Of a stretch of 64,000 nt of DNA, positions 7,947-16,500 are shown piece by piece. The stretch comes from Calothrix sp. NIES-4105. GTDB lineage: Bacteria; Cyanobacteriota; Cyanobacteriia; Cyanobacteriales; Nostocaceae. The translations under genes and the position numbers were made by a program. The stretch is taken from assembly GCF_002368415.1 (NCBI RefSeq), contig NZ_AP018290.1, forward strand, positions 4,663,614-4,727,613, written 5' to 3'. The notes beneath the pieces were generated by a model. It was given only the letters and a program-made list of their open reading frames with translations, made no database searches and was not told the DNA's origin. Within the stretch, counting starts at the first letter, position 1; the number at the start of each line of letters is the position of its first letter.

Positions 7947-9845
7947 TTAAAACCGGAATGTCGCGCGTAGGGCGCCGACGATTAAAGCGTTACTATCTGC
8001 GTTATGGTTAGGGTTAAAAATTACAAATAGACCTGGAGTCAAAGCAATATTGTCATTGAGTTGCGCGCGGTAGAACATTTCGAGGTGGAGTGAAGTATCT
8101 TCGCGTCCTCCTTTGCCACCACCAGTATCAAAGTCGGGAACTGCAAAGTTTGGCAGGTTGTAGCCATCAGGTAAAGTACTTGATGTGATTTTGGGTGGTT
8201 GTCCGACGAGGATACCGCCTAAATTACCAGGACGAAATAAATTTGGCAGCGCTGCGAATACTGCCCAGTTGGTAGTTTCAACACTACCAGAAAGATTAAC
8301 TGGATTAGAGGTTGTCCAACCACCCCAACCACCTAATTGCAAATTTGGATTGACACGCCATGCAACGGTGGCGCCGACAGCATGAGTATCGAAGGTGTCT
8401 GTTCCTACTAAAGGTGAAGTTAATTGTGTGTCACCAATACCAGTGCGGAGATTACCATCGGGTGAGTGGTTGAAGAGATAATGAATACCAACATCTATAT
8501 TTTGAGTTGGTACGAGTGTTAACTGGGCGCCAGCAGTGTAACTTCCACCAAATAAACCACCAATCTCGATATCACCAGGAAAACTTGCTATTTGAGAACT
8601 GTATACGCCTTGTAAACTGATACGGTCGCTAATTTGCCAATCAAATCCAATACCGCTAGTACCGCTGCCAATTGCCAGAATTGGGTTACGTTGACCAAAC
8701 AAAGAAATGGCGCCGTCACCTGAACCTTCTAACGGGTTAATACCACGAAAAGTATTGACGGGATTAACTCCTGCTGTTCCAACAACAACTCCTAAATTAT
8801 CAGATACGGGAAATCGGTATGATAACTCGCCCAGATATAAGTTTTCACCTGTATCTGACTCAAAACCCAACCTGCCCATATTCGTAGATACCGACTGCGT
8901 AGAAGGTTTTAAGTTTCCGGCAGATAATCCAGTTAAAAGTAAATCGCGTCCGGTAAATGAAGTTGCGAGGGTGAGTTGAGTATTAGCAGTTAAAGTAGTG
9001 TTTGTTTTGGCTTTGCGGGGTTGTTCTTCACCGCGATACAAAAAGATATCGGTTTCATTAGTTCCTTGGACACTAAAAGTAGCTTGTCCGTAAAGTTTAG
9101 TTGTTGCAGAAAATTGATTTGCCTCTACTTGAGCAGAACGTTGCTCTAAATTATTTACGCGCGCGGTAACTTCTTTAAGTTCTGCTTGAAATTCTGTTTG
9201 CAAGCGTTGCAATATAACTAAATCTTCTTTAGATGCCAGATTTTCTTTACCAACAGCAATTAATTCGCTTATTTTGTCCATACAGGAACTTAGTCCTGCC
9301 GCAAATTCATAACGAGTTATCGCGCGATTACCTTTAAAATTTCCATTTGGATACCCGGCAATACAACCGTAGCGCTCTACTAAAGACTGTAAAGCAGTAA
9401 ATGCCCAGTCACTTGGCAATACATCATTTAATTGCGATACAGATGTAACTTGCGACATCCCCGAAGTCGCTTCGACCGTATCAGGAAAAGTAAATTCAGG
9501 TGTACTTGGGGAAGTGGGAGAATCTAAAGAAGCATTAATCGACTTAGCAGGAGAAAGATTTTTTATTTGTCCCTTTGGACTTTCCGCTTCCCCTTTATCC
9601 TTTACCCTTGTCTTATTTAATATATTTTTCTGCTGTTGAGTTAGTTCTGAAGTTATTCGTTCGGAATTGTTTTCCTCTAGGGTAAATTCTGGTGGAGCAA
9701 TTTTATCTGACGAAGAAATTTGCGGCGAATCTACTTTCTCATCAACGATTTGCTCCCCCTGAGTTGTCGGCTCCGGGGGTAATATTGGCAATGATGGCTG
9801 CCCTGTTGTTAATACACCCGCCATCAGCAGACTAATATCGCTCAT
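7947..9845 (-). CDS. SLH-domain OprB-type outer-membrane porin
   Basis: About 632 aa. An S-layer homology domain (VLPSDWAFTALQSLVERY.., GYPNGNFKGNRAITRYEFAAGL) at about residues 150-215 is followed by a short coiled coil (LASKEDLVILQRLQTEFQAEL) and an OprB-like beta-barrel ending in Phe (TFRF). This is the main porin type of the cyanobacterial outer membrane, tied to the wall through SLH and implicated in ion and iron uptake. The ATG at 9845 is preferred to the TTG at 9872. The oddity is that the first about 130 residues are Pro/Ser/Glu-rich and lack a clear classical signal peptide. Confidence 0.88.
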   Translation of the reverse strand: MSDISLLMAGVLTTGQPSLPILPPEPTTQGEQIVDEKVDSPQISSSDKIAPPEFTLEENNSERITSELTQQQKNILNKTRVKDKGEAESPKGQIKNLSPAKSINASLDSPTSPSTPEFTFPDTVEATSGMSQVTSVSQLNDVLPSDWAFTALQSLVERYGCIAGYPNGNFKGNRAITRYEFAAGLSSCMDKISELIAVGKENLASKEDLVILQRLQTEFQAELKEVTARVNNLEQRSAQVEANQFSATTKLYGQATFSVQGTNETDIFLYRGEEQPRKAKTNTTLTANTQLTLATSFTGRDLLLTGLSAGNLKPSTQSVSTNMGRLGFESDTGENLYLGELSYRFPVSDNLGVVVGTAGVNPVNTFRGINPLEGSGDGAISLFGQRNPILAIGSGTSGIGFDWQISDRISLQGVYSSQIASFPGDIEIGGLFGGSYTAGAQLTLVPTQNIDVGIHYLFNHSPDGNLRTGIGDTQLTSPLVGTDTFDTHAVGATVAWRVNPNLQLGGWGGWTTSNPVNLSGSVETTNWAVFAALPNLFRPGNLGGILVGQPPKITSSTLPDGYNLPNFAVPDFDTGGGKGGREDTSLHLEMFYRAQLNDNIALTPGLFVIFNPNHNADSNALIVGALRATFRF

Positions 9846-10257
9846 TGTATTCCTGTTTACTACTACCAACAATCAAATAAACAAGGGCAGTAGATTATTC
9901 ACAGGATTTTTTACGTAATAATACGTTATATAAATTACTAATATTAATATAAACCAGTATATTTACTGAATTAGTGTCAATTCGGGAAAAACGACTGCAA
10001 CGATTCTAGAAAACCGAACTTGAGCAAAGCTGCGGCGCCGATTAAATTAAAAGATTAATTTTGGGAATAATGGTACTACTTTATGCTTTAGCCCTCTAGA
10101 TTTTCTTGCGAGTCAGGCGCTACTACGTACCTACCAAAACTTTTGACATGGACTACTAGCTAACAATCGACTCAACAACAAAAGCTGATTGTGTACAGGA
10201 ATTTTTAAGGATTGCTACGTTATATAAATTACCAATAATAGATATTTACCGTATTTT
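9846..10257. promoter_or_regulatory. Porin upstream region with a duplicated about 43-bp block
   Basis: The 400-bp gap between the porin and the protease gene holds two copies of a block that begins acagga(a)ttttt and contains acgttatataaatta, at about 9901-9943 and 10195-10240. The rest differs. No gene is seen. The position upstream of the minus-strand porin suggests a duplicated promoter or operator, but the direction and any binding protein are unknown. Confidence 0.5.
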
Positions 10258-11529
10258 TTACTTAAGAGAAGAGCGCGTTGCACTTGTTTGAATCAATTGA
10301 CTTAAATCTTCAACTGCACTAGCATACTGAGGATCGGCTGATGTGCCAAAGGTGCGGTTTAGAGCTAATTCTTTCTGCTGTGCTTCGCTCAACTCCACTG
10401 TAATATTTGGTTGGATGCCAACATGATTGATATCTCGACCTGAAGGCGTGTAGTACTTGGCTATCGTTAGTTTTAACGCTGAACCATCTTCTAAAGGTTC
10501 TACTGCTTGAACTAATCCTTTGCCAAAAGTGCGAGTTCCTACCAACGTCGCGCGCTTATCATCTTGAAGCGCTCCTGCCAAAATTTCACTAGCACTAGCA
10601 GAACCATTGTCAACTATTACTACTAAAGGTTTATTGGTGAGTGGATGTCCGGTTGCATTGTAGCTTTCTTTTACCTGCTCGCGATTGACCAAAGACACGA
10701 TTGCGTCTTTTTTCAACCACATACTAGCAATTTCTAAACTCGCGTCGAGTAGTCCACCTGGGTCAGAACGTAGATCTAAAACGTAACCTTGTACTTGTTG
10801 CTTTTCTAATGCTTTAATTGCCCCACGCATTTCTGCAGCAGCGGTTTGTGTAAACTCTGGCAAACGAATATAACCTATTTTGCCCGCTGGTGTTGTTTGC
10901 GTATTGTAAATTACTGGATGGATGGGAATATTCGCGCGCGTAAGTTTGAAAGTTTGCGCGACTTTGCCTCGTTGAATTGTGAGTACTATCTTGGTTCCCA
11001 CTGGACCGAGAATCCGCTTGACGGCATCGTTGATGTTTAATCCCTGAGTCGTTTTACCGTTAATTCCGACAATTATATCGTTCGGTAAAATGCCTGCTTT
11101 AAATGCAGGTGTTCCTTCAATTGGGGCAACAACCGTTAAAGCTTTGGTTTTTTCATTCTCCGCTAGTTCAATACCTACACCAGTTAGGTTCCCAGAAAGG
11201 TCGTTATCTAGAGCTTGGTATTCCTGGGGGTCAAAAAACTCTGTGTAGCGGTCACCTAACTTAGCCACCATTTCTTGAATTGCCCCGTAAGCCTGTTTCT
11301 TAGAAGTGTACGAGCGGCTTATATACTGCTGTCGAATTGCTTTCCAGTCTTGATGGTTAAAGCTGCCATCAACATAGTTTTGATCCAGAATTTGCCAGAC
11401 CTTATCTACCAATTTTTGCGAGCTAGATTGGGATTCACCTAAACTTTTTGAGGCATTGAGACTGCCTCCTGCCAAGATTGCTGCTATAAGAACTATTTTG
11501 ATTTTGATGAAGGATTTTCGCTTGAACAT
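10258..11529 (-). CDS. ctp: Carboxyl-terminal processing protease (S41)
   Basis: 423 aa periplasmic or thylakoid-lumen protease. Signal peptide or anchor at residues 8-25 (IKIVLIAAILAGGSLNAS), PDZ domain at about 110-185 (GVGIELAENEKT.. GILPNDIIVGINGK), and peptidase S41 core at about 200-400. The catalytic Ser is in NGSASASEILAGAL and the Lys in TFGKGLVQAVE. Family members trim the C-termini of proteins such as the D1 precursor of photosystem II (CtpA) or act as tail-specific proteases (CtpB/C). Which paralogue this is cannot be decided here. It is transcribed in the same direction as the porin, 412 bp upstream of it, and probably separately. Confidence 0.9.
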   Translation of the reverse strand: MFKRKSFIKIKIVLIAAILAGGSLNASKSLGESQSSSQKLVDKVWQILDQNYVDGSFNHQDWKAIRQQYISRSYTSKKQAYGAIQEMVAKLGDRYTEFFDPQEYQALDNDLSGNLTGVGIELAENEKTKALTVVAPIEGTPAFKAGILPNDIIVGINGKTTQGLNINDAVKRILGPVGTKIVLTIQRGKVAQTFKLTRANIPIHPVIYNTQTTPAGKIGYIRLPEFTQTAAAEMRGAIKALEKQQVQGYVLDLRSDPGGLLDASLEIASMWLKKDAIVSLVNREQVKESYNATGHPLTNKPLVVIVDNGSASASEILAGALQDDKRATLVGTRTFGKGLVQAVEPLEDGSALKLTIAKYYTPSGRDINHVGIQPNITVELSEAQQKELALNRTFGTSADPQYASAVEDLSQLIQTSATRSSLK

Positions 11530-11795
11530 GCTTCAACTTATCCCTGTAAATTTACTGTTCGGATGTTTGAAAAATTGCTGTCTTACTCGCACAAGCTAAT
11601 CTTAGTGCTTGGTGATGAAGTTCCGCATGAAGTAAAGTTCCTGACCTAACCAGTAAAAAAGTAATTGATTGATCGTGACTTTTTTCATAGCTTAGGCAGT
11701 CCGAACGCTTCTATCAATATAAGGCGTTAATTCGTTATATAGGAAGAAGATAATTATAGCGCCAACACTCTCATGTTCCATTTAGAATCAGGAAA

Positions 11796-13043
11796 ATGTA
11801 CATGCTTACGACGTTGCTCACTCCCTTGACTTGGAATATTTCTATGCTTCGCCGAACCTACCCATCGTTTCGTTTGCTACTTTACTTGGAGTGGCTAATG
11901 TTAGCTACGGCAATATTTGAAGTGGTGGTGCCGTTTAATTTATCCTGGTTGTCACTTTTGGGAGTAGGAGCTATTGCCTGCTTTGGTTTGATGGGTTTGA
12001 GACTGCCAACTCTTAAACAGCGAACAAAATTACTTTACACATCTTTGGAATTCGCTTTAATTTTGTTGCCAGCAACTCTATTAAACTTATCTCATCGCTC
12101 GGTTTTCCTGGCATGTCTGGTGCTGGTGATGCGAAGTTGTTTGATATTTAAACGAACGGGACAGTTGGTTGTTTTAGCCTTATCGCTGGTAACTTATGCA
12201 ACAGTGCTTTTGTCAAGACCAATTGTACACGAAAAGTTGAGAGTCGCTGTCTGGGATTGGCGATTAAGTAATGTATTATTATTTAGCCTAACGGTGGTAT
12301 TTGCTTTATTATTGATTAATGCTTTGCTTGCGGAGCGAGAGAGTCGAGCGCAATTAGAAATTGCCCATCAGCAGTTAGAGATAAGTAATCAACAGTTGCG
12401 ACAGTATGCACTGAGAATTGAAGACCAGGCAACTTTGCAGGAACGTAACCGCATCGCGCGCGAAATTCATGATGGACTTGGACACACTCTAGCTGCCCAA
12501 ACCATTCAAATTAATAATGCTCTACTTTTTTGGGAATCAAATAACGATAAAGCATTGACGTTTCTCAAACAGGCAAAACAACTGGGGGCTGAAGCGTTGC
12601 TGGAAATTCGGCGATCGCTTTCTGTTTTGCGCTCAAATCCATTGCAAGGGCAATCTCTCAAATCAGCCATTGAAAAGCTGTTAGCAGACTTTTACGCCGG
12701 CACAGGCATTGAACCGTCCACCAAAATTGATTTACATTTATCCTTACCGACAGAAGTAAGTACCACACTTTTCCGCATTGTGCAAGAATCCCTCACAAAT
12801 ATTTGTAAACATGCTGAGGCGAAGAGTGTTACTGTTGGACTATTTGCGCGCGCTGGGATGATTTATCTTTCGATCGAAGATAATGGAAAAGGGTTTAACC
12901 CGACTCAAAATACTACCGGATTTGGACTGCAAGGGATGCAAGAACGAACGATTGCTCTGGACGGTGAATTAAATATCCATAGTCAACCAGGCGCCGATTG
13001 TTGTATTTCTGTTTCTTTGCCATTAACAAAAGTTTTATTATGA
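11796..13043 (+). CDS. NarL-family sensor histidine kinase
   Basis: 415 aa. Five or six membrane helices fill residues 25-180, a coiled-coil linker (AERESRAQLEIAHQQLEIS) follows, then a HisKA_3 dimerisation domain with the phospho-acceptor His in REIHDGLGHTLAAQ and a HATPase domain (VQESLTNICKHA as N-box, IEDNGKGFNP as G1). There is no extracytoplasmic sensor loop of any size, so the signal is probably sensed in or at the membrane, as in DesK-type kinases. The ATG at 11796 follows CAGGAAA. The gene overlaps the next one by four bases (ATGA), so the pair is translated together. Confidence 0.92.
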   Translation: MYMLTTLLTPLTWNISMLRRTYPSFRLLLYLEWLMLATAIFEVVVPFNLSWLSLLGVGAIACFGLMGLRLPTLKQRTKLLYTSLEFALILLPATLLNLSHRSVFLACLVLVMRSCLIFKRTGQLVVLALSLVTYATVLLSRPIVHEKLRVAVWDWRLSNVLLFSLTVVFALLLINALLAERESRAQLEIAHQQLEISNQQLRQYALRIEDQATLQERNRIAREIHDGLGHTLAAQTIQINNALLFWESNNDKALTFLKQAKQLGAEALLEIRRSLSVLRSNPLQGQSLKSAIEKLLADFYAGTGIEPSTKIDLHLSLPTEVSTTLFRIVQESLTNICKHAEAKSVTVGLFARAGMIYLSIEDNGKGFNPTQNTTGFGLQGMQERTIALDGELNIHSQPGADCCISVSLPLTKVLL

Positions 13044-13681
13044 TTCATATTTTATTAGTAGACGACCAGCATATTATTCGTCATGGGCTTAAAAGTATGC
13101 TTGAATCCAATGCCGATATGCAGGTAGTTGGTGAAGCGGAAAATGGGCAACGCGCGCTCGAACAGATTCCCGCACTGCAACCCGATGTGGTGCTAATGGA
13201 TATTCGGATGCCCGTGATGGATGGAGTTGCTGCAACAAAAGCGATCACCCAAAATTATCCCGATATAAAAGTTCTAGTTCTAACCACCTTCGATGATAAT
13301 GAATACGTTTCTCAGGCAATGCGGTTAGGCGCCAAGGGTTATTTGCTCAAGGACACCGAACCAGAGGAACTGATGATGGCAATTAAATCCGTCTACAAAG
13401 GACAAACCTTACTTGGCCCAGGACTATTTGAAAAAGCAATTATACCTGTTGCGGCGCCTACAAAAAACTCCGAACCACCCCCACAATTAGCGCAACTTAC
13501 ACCGAGAGAATTAGAGGTATTGCGTTTAATTGCTTCTGGAGCGAATAACCGTGAAATTGCGGAATCACTGTATCTTTCAGAAAACACTGTTAAGAACTAT
13601 GTTACCAACATTCTCAGCCGATTAAATTTGCGTGACCGCACCCAAGCCGCTTTGTTTGCTCATTCGGTGTTCGGTAGTTAG
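13040..13681 (+). CDS. LuxR/NarL-family response regulator
   Basis: 213 aa. Receiver domain with acidic pocket VDD near the N-terminus, phospho-acceptor Asp in VVLMDIRMPVMDG and conserved Lys in GAKGYLLKD. A Pro-rich linker follows, then a LuxR-type helix-turn-helix (LTPRELEVLRLIASGANNRE.. ENTVKNYVTNIL). It is the cognate partner of the upstream kinase by translational coupling. The target genes are unknown. The start at 13040 is fixed by the ATGA overlap. Confidence 0.94.
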   Translation: MIHILLVDDQHIIRHGLKSMLESNADMQVVGEAENGQRALEQIPALQPDVVLMDIRMPVMDGVAATKAITQNYPDIKVLVLTTFDDNEYVSQAMRLGAKGYLLKDTEPEELMMAIKSVYKGQTLLGPGLFEKAIIPVAAPTKNSEPPPQLAQLTPRELEVLRLIASGANNREIAESLYLSENTVKNYVTNILSRLNLRDRTQAALFAHSVFGS

Positions 13682-13849
13682 TACGTAGTAGCGCTTTAGC
13701 GCATCTTATTCCAAACATCAAAAAAGCTTTATAAGTTTATCTAATCATTTTACCTATATATTAAAGAGTTTCTAAAAATTTAGGTTAGGTTTGGAAATAA
13801 TTAAGATACTGCGCTCTCCGCGCAACTACGAACAACTACGAACTAACCA

Positions 13850-14329
13850 ATGTACGAATATCGGAAACTCTCTCAGGAAGAAAAAATCACACTTGTTCAA
13901 GAAAGATTAAAAAAAGGATTCCCCCCACATTCGCCACCACATCCTATAGAAGATAGCGAGTTTTATCTGATTACAACAACCTGTTATGAGCATAAACCTC
14001 GAATAAATTCAGAAGAACGTCGTCAACAATTACTAAATGAATTATTTGATAAATTTATTAATCAAGGTGTTGAAATATTGGCATGGGTGATTTTACCTAA
14101 TCATTATCATTTATTAATGAAAAATGTAGAATTTAAACTGTTAAGCCAAACACTTCGTTTAATACATGGTCCTCTTGCTCGTCAATGGAATCTTGAAGAA
14201 AACACCACTGGTAAAGTTTGGTGTTCCTATAGTGACCGAGCAATTCGTTCTGAGCGACATTACTATACAGCCAATGCTATGACCCCCAAGGTTGAAGCTG
14301 TCGCAAGGTCACTTGTGGAACTAGAATGA
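13850..14329 (+). pseudogene. REP-associated tyrosine transposase (RAYT), 3' truncated
   Basis: Single-strand transposase of the Y1/HUH class found in host genomes. It carries the HxH-like LPNHYHLLMKN and the preceding YLITTTCYEHKPR strand. The usual continuation after RSERHYYT (typically a NYIHxNPVKH motif) is missing. The reading frame runs instead into unrelated sequence (ANAMTPKVEAV) and stops. The break at about 14260 coincides with the edge of an IS630-type fragment, so the 3' end was probably lost by insertion or deletion. The catalytic Tyr of the family lies in the missing part. Confidence 0.72.
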
Positions 14330-14493
14330 ATATTTAAATTAGATAAATGAGCTTGTAATTGAAGCTGCATTTTCATTTTATGTGTAGAATTATTATCTAA
14401 AATTATACTAAGCTTTTTATATTCCCTTTGAACACAGTCACTCACAAGCGATGCAAAGTATTCGGAAACATCTTCAGTTTTTGATTTAGATTT
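14310..14493 (-). pseudogene. IS630-type DDE transposase fragment
   Basis: About 60 codons in one minus-strand frame read ..TEDVSEYFASLVSDCVQ.. then LSIILDNNSTHKMKM, which resembles the second catalytic Asp region (hhLDNxxxH) of IS630-family transposases. There is no start codon, N-terminus or C-terminus. It borders the truncated RAYT gene and is a remnant. Confidence 0.5.
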
Positions 14494-14629
14494 TAATTGT
14501 AAGTATTCTTCCCCAAGGAAACATAGAACATCTGTGGTTACATTGCTTCAACCAGTCGTAGTGTTTATTTCTCCAAGCATTACTATTCATGTATGAATAA
14601 TAATCGCTTGCAGTTAAATACTTTTTCAT
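14486..14629 (-). pseudogene. Short fragment resembling the N-terminus of an HNH-type protein
   Basis: 47 codons from ATG 14629: MKKYLTASDYYSYMNSNAW then KQCNHRCSMFPWG. The pattern W..K...WLK..N.RC resembles the opening of some HNH nucleases, but the second half is missing and the frame stops where the IS630-like piece begins. Resemblance only. Confidence 0.3.
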
Positions 14630-14657
14630 TTTATTGGTCACTCTCCTCTTGAAAATA

Positions 14658-15524
14658 TTAGAATTTCAAATCCTTAACTGATATAAAAGCAGTTGAAAAA
14701 ATCAAATTTTTATCTACTTTGTAATCAGCATCATTCTGCAAATAATTCATAAATTCCTGATGCCCTTTGGATGTACGCCCTACAGGACAACCTGCGCTTG
14801 CGTCGTCAACTAACTGTTGGTCATGTGCGCTATGCTGATTGGCGCCAATTAACGCGCGCTGTTTCAAATCACCAGAGTCAGCCTTGCCGTTACGATTTTT
14901 ATCACGCGATATATCAACTGGCGCCACTTGTACCAAAGCAAGTTCTCGGTTCTTATGCATACCAATGCGCCATGCTTTATACTGCCCCGGTACTTGTATA
15001 TGCGCCGCACCCAATGCATTCATCGGTTGCTTTGTGTAATGGTTTCCTGGCTCTACAGAGGCATCCCAGGCGCCAATCAAGCGCGGAGTCGGATTGACTT
15101 CAACTAAAAATCGACTGTCATTAAATTGATTCGGAGCATTGTCATTACTAACACCATTAGGGAACATTCCTTGAACGTAAAAGATGTTGTAACGAGTCTC
15201 GCCAGTTCGTAAAGACCAATTATGAGCGCGCGCGTAATTTACCAATGCAGCAGCAATTTTATCAGATTCTTGAGGTTTATCAGAAGTTACTTTGGCAAAA
15301 CTAATACTGGCAATGGGGTTTAGCTGAAGCTTTGTTTCAACCCATTGGTTGAGCCTAGGATGGGTGATGACGATTGCCATGACGAGGGAAAGTCCAAAGC
15401 AGAACAAACGACCTCTTACTTGTGCTGCCAGATACTGACGCTCTGTTTCTTCTAATGCCTTAATTTCGCGATACTGAATTTCTAGGGGGAGGTATTTGAG
15501 TAATTTGTTGGCTCGAAGTGACAT
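14658..15524 (-). CDS. Predicted membrane-anchored L,D-transpeptidase/endopeptidase-like protein
   Basis: 288 aa. One membrane helix at about residues 40-56 (GRLFCFGLSLVMAIVITHP), then an exported domain. The C-terminal region IGANQHSAHD ... VDDASAGCPVGRTSKGHQEF has the spacing of a His, then Ser-x-Gly-Cys and Arg, as in YkuD-like and some phage-type peptidoglycan enzymes. A DKNRNGKADSGD stretch looks like a calcium-binding loop. It is the last gene of the eight-gene operon beginning at 20165 and overlaps the preceding gene by 43 bp. A cell-wall enzyme would fit a transfer or secretion apparatus. The family assignment rests on the motif only. Confidence 0.5.
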   Translation of the reverse strand: MSLRANKLLKYLPLEIQYREIKALEETERQYLAAQVRGRLFCFGLSLVMAIVITHPRLNQWVETKLQLNPIASISFAKVTSDKPQESDKIAAALVNYARAHNWSLRTGETRYNIFYVQGMFPNGVSNDNAPNQFNDSRFLVEVNPTPRLIGAWDASVEPGNHYTKQPMNALGAAHIQVPGQYKAWRIGMHKNRELALVQVAPVDISRDKNRNGKADSGDLKQRALIGANQHSAHDQQLVDDASAGCPVGRTSKGHQEFMNYLQNDADYKVDKNLIFSTAFISVKDLKF

Positions 15525-15802
15525 TTAGCACCCGGTTTATAAGCGTCTAGTAGCGTTTGACAGTTTTTACTATTAGCTTGATTTTGCATAGACTGTTTTT
15601 TCGTTTTAGGGATGGGTGAGGTTGTAGAACGTACCAAGTTCTCCAAATCCGCGCGCACGTCGGTGTTTAGTATCGCAAGTGGGCGTAAGTCTGGGATAAA
15701 AGCAAACTTACCGTACCCAGGACTTGCCATATCGAGGATAAACACAACGAAGGTGCTACTAGTAATAAGAAAACTATAAGCAGGTACCCTCACCCAAGCC
15801 AT
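15482..15802 (-). CDS. Small membrane protein of the operon, 106 aa
   Basis: Unrecognised. One N-terminal hydrophobic helix (VPAYSFLITSSTFVVFILDM) is followed by about 75 polar residues with a Lys-rich stretch and two Cys. It starts three bases after the preceding gene ends and overlaps the next gene by 43 bp, which supports translation as part of the operon. Possibly a small subunit of a membrane complex (inference from context). Confidence 0.55.
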   Translation of the reverse strand: MAWVRVPAYSFLITSSTFVVFILDMASPGYGKFAFIPDLRPLAILNTDVRADLENLVRSTTSPIPKTKKQSMQNQANSKNCQTLLDAYKPGAKCHFEPTNYSNTSP

Positions 15803-15805
15803 TTT

Positions 15806-16477
15806 TTACTTCCTCCCAACTGACTGGTAGCTACCACCCCCAGCCCAAGTAGTCAAAGGTAAAGTAGTTGTGGGTTGTTGCGGTTGTTGTACAGTTATTC
15901 TCGGTTGTTGCCAATCATTACTAGTGCCCGAATTTAACCGTACTGCTCTATCTAAACTGTCACCTGCTCCCGTCGCAACAGTACCAAACCCATTCCACAC
16001 TCCTGTTGCAACAGGTTTACCAGCATTTACAACACCATGACCAAATCTAACTGCTGTGGGTGCATTTTGCGGTAGCTGTCTTGGATTACGAGTTGCAATC
16101 AGTCCACCCAAAAAGAATTGAGTAACCCATCCACCCACAATTAAAGTACCGATGCCCATCGACCAGAAAGCAAACGACCTCCAAGGTCGGAACGGGTTTG
16201 TATGGCTAGCAACAGTACCCAAAGTACCAATAGCTGCACTGGCGCCGTTTTCCATTGCTGGTGTAATACCACGACTATAATTTTGTCCCCAGTCGTAAGC
16301 ATTCCTCGCATAACGTCCAGTACGGTACGCGCGCCCATGCCAGTTCGATGCCCTATTGTGACGATTGGTATAATCATCGTCAGTTTCTTCGTAATTTGCG
16401 TCCATAACATCAGTACTTAAATAATTGGTTGAGTGTAACTGTGGCAAATTGGTGCCTAATCGTTGTTTTCTAACCAT
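15806..16477 (-). CDS. Hypothetical protein of the operon with one membrane segment, 223 aa
   Basis: Unrecognised. The N-terminal 90 residues are Arg/Tyr/Asn-rich and basic (HNRASNWHGRAYRTGRYARNAYDWG). A hydrophobic segment at about 110-135 (FAFWSMGIGTLIVGGWVTQFF) is followed by a Gln/Pro/Thr-rich tail. The gap to the ATPase gene is 23 bp. The layout (basic head, single helix, disordered tail) suggests a scaffold or coupling subunit. This is inference only. Confidence 0.55.
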   Translation of the reverse strand: MVRKQRLGTNLPQLHSTNYLSTDVMDANYEETDDDYTNRHNRASNWHGRAYRTGRYARNAYDWGQNYSRGITPAMENGASAAIGTLGTVASHTNPFRPWRSFAFWSMGIGTLIVGGWVTQFFLGGLIATRNPRQLPQNAPTAVRFGHGVVNAGKPVATGVWNGFGTVATGAGDSLDRAVRLNSGTSNDWQQPRITVQQPQQPTTTLPLTTWAGGGSYQSVGRK

Positions 16478-16500
16478 AAATATTCCTGAAATGACAGTAG

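Noticed and set aside
12998-13039. Longer start for the response regulator at 12998
   Set aside because: It would add 14 residues unlike any receiver domain and lie inside the kinase gene. The ATGA overlap at 13040 gives the standard receiver start.
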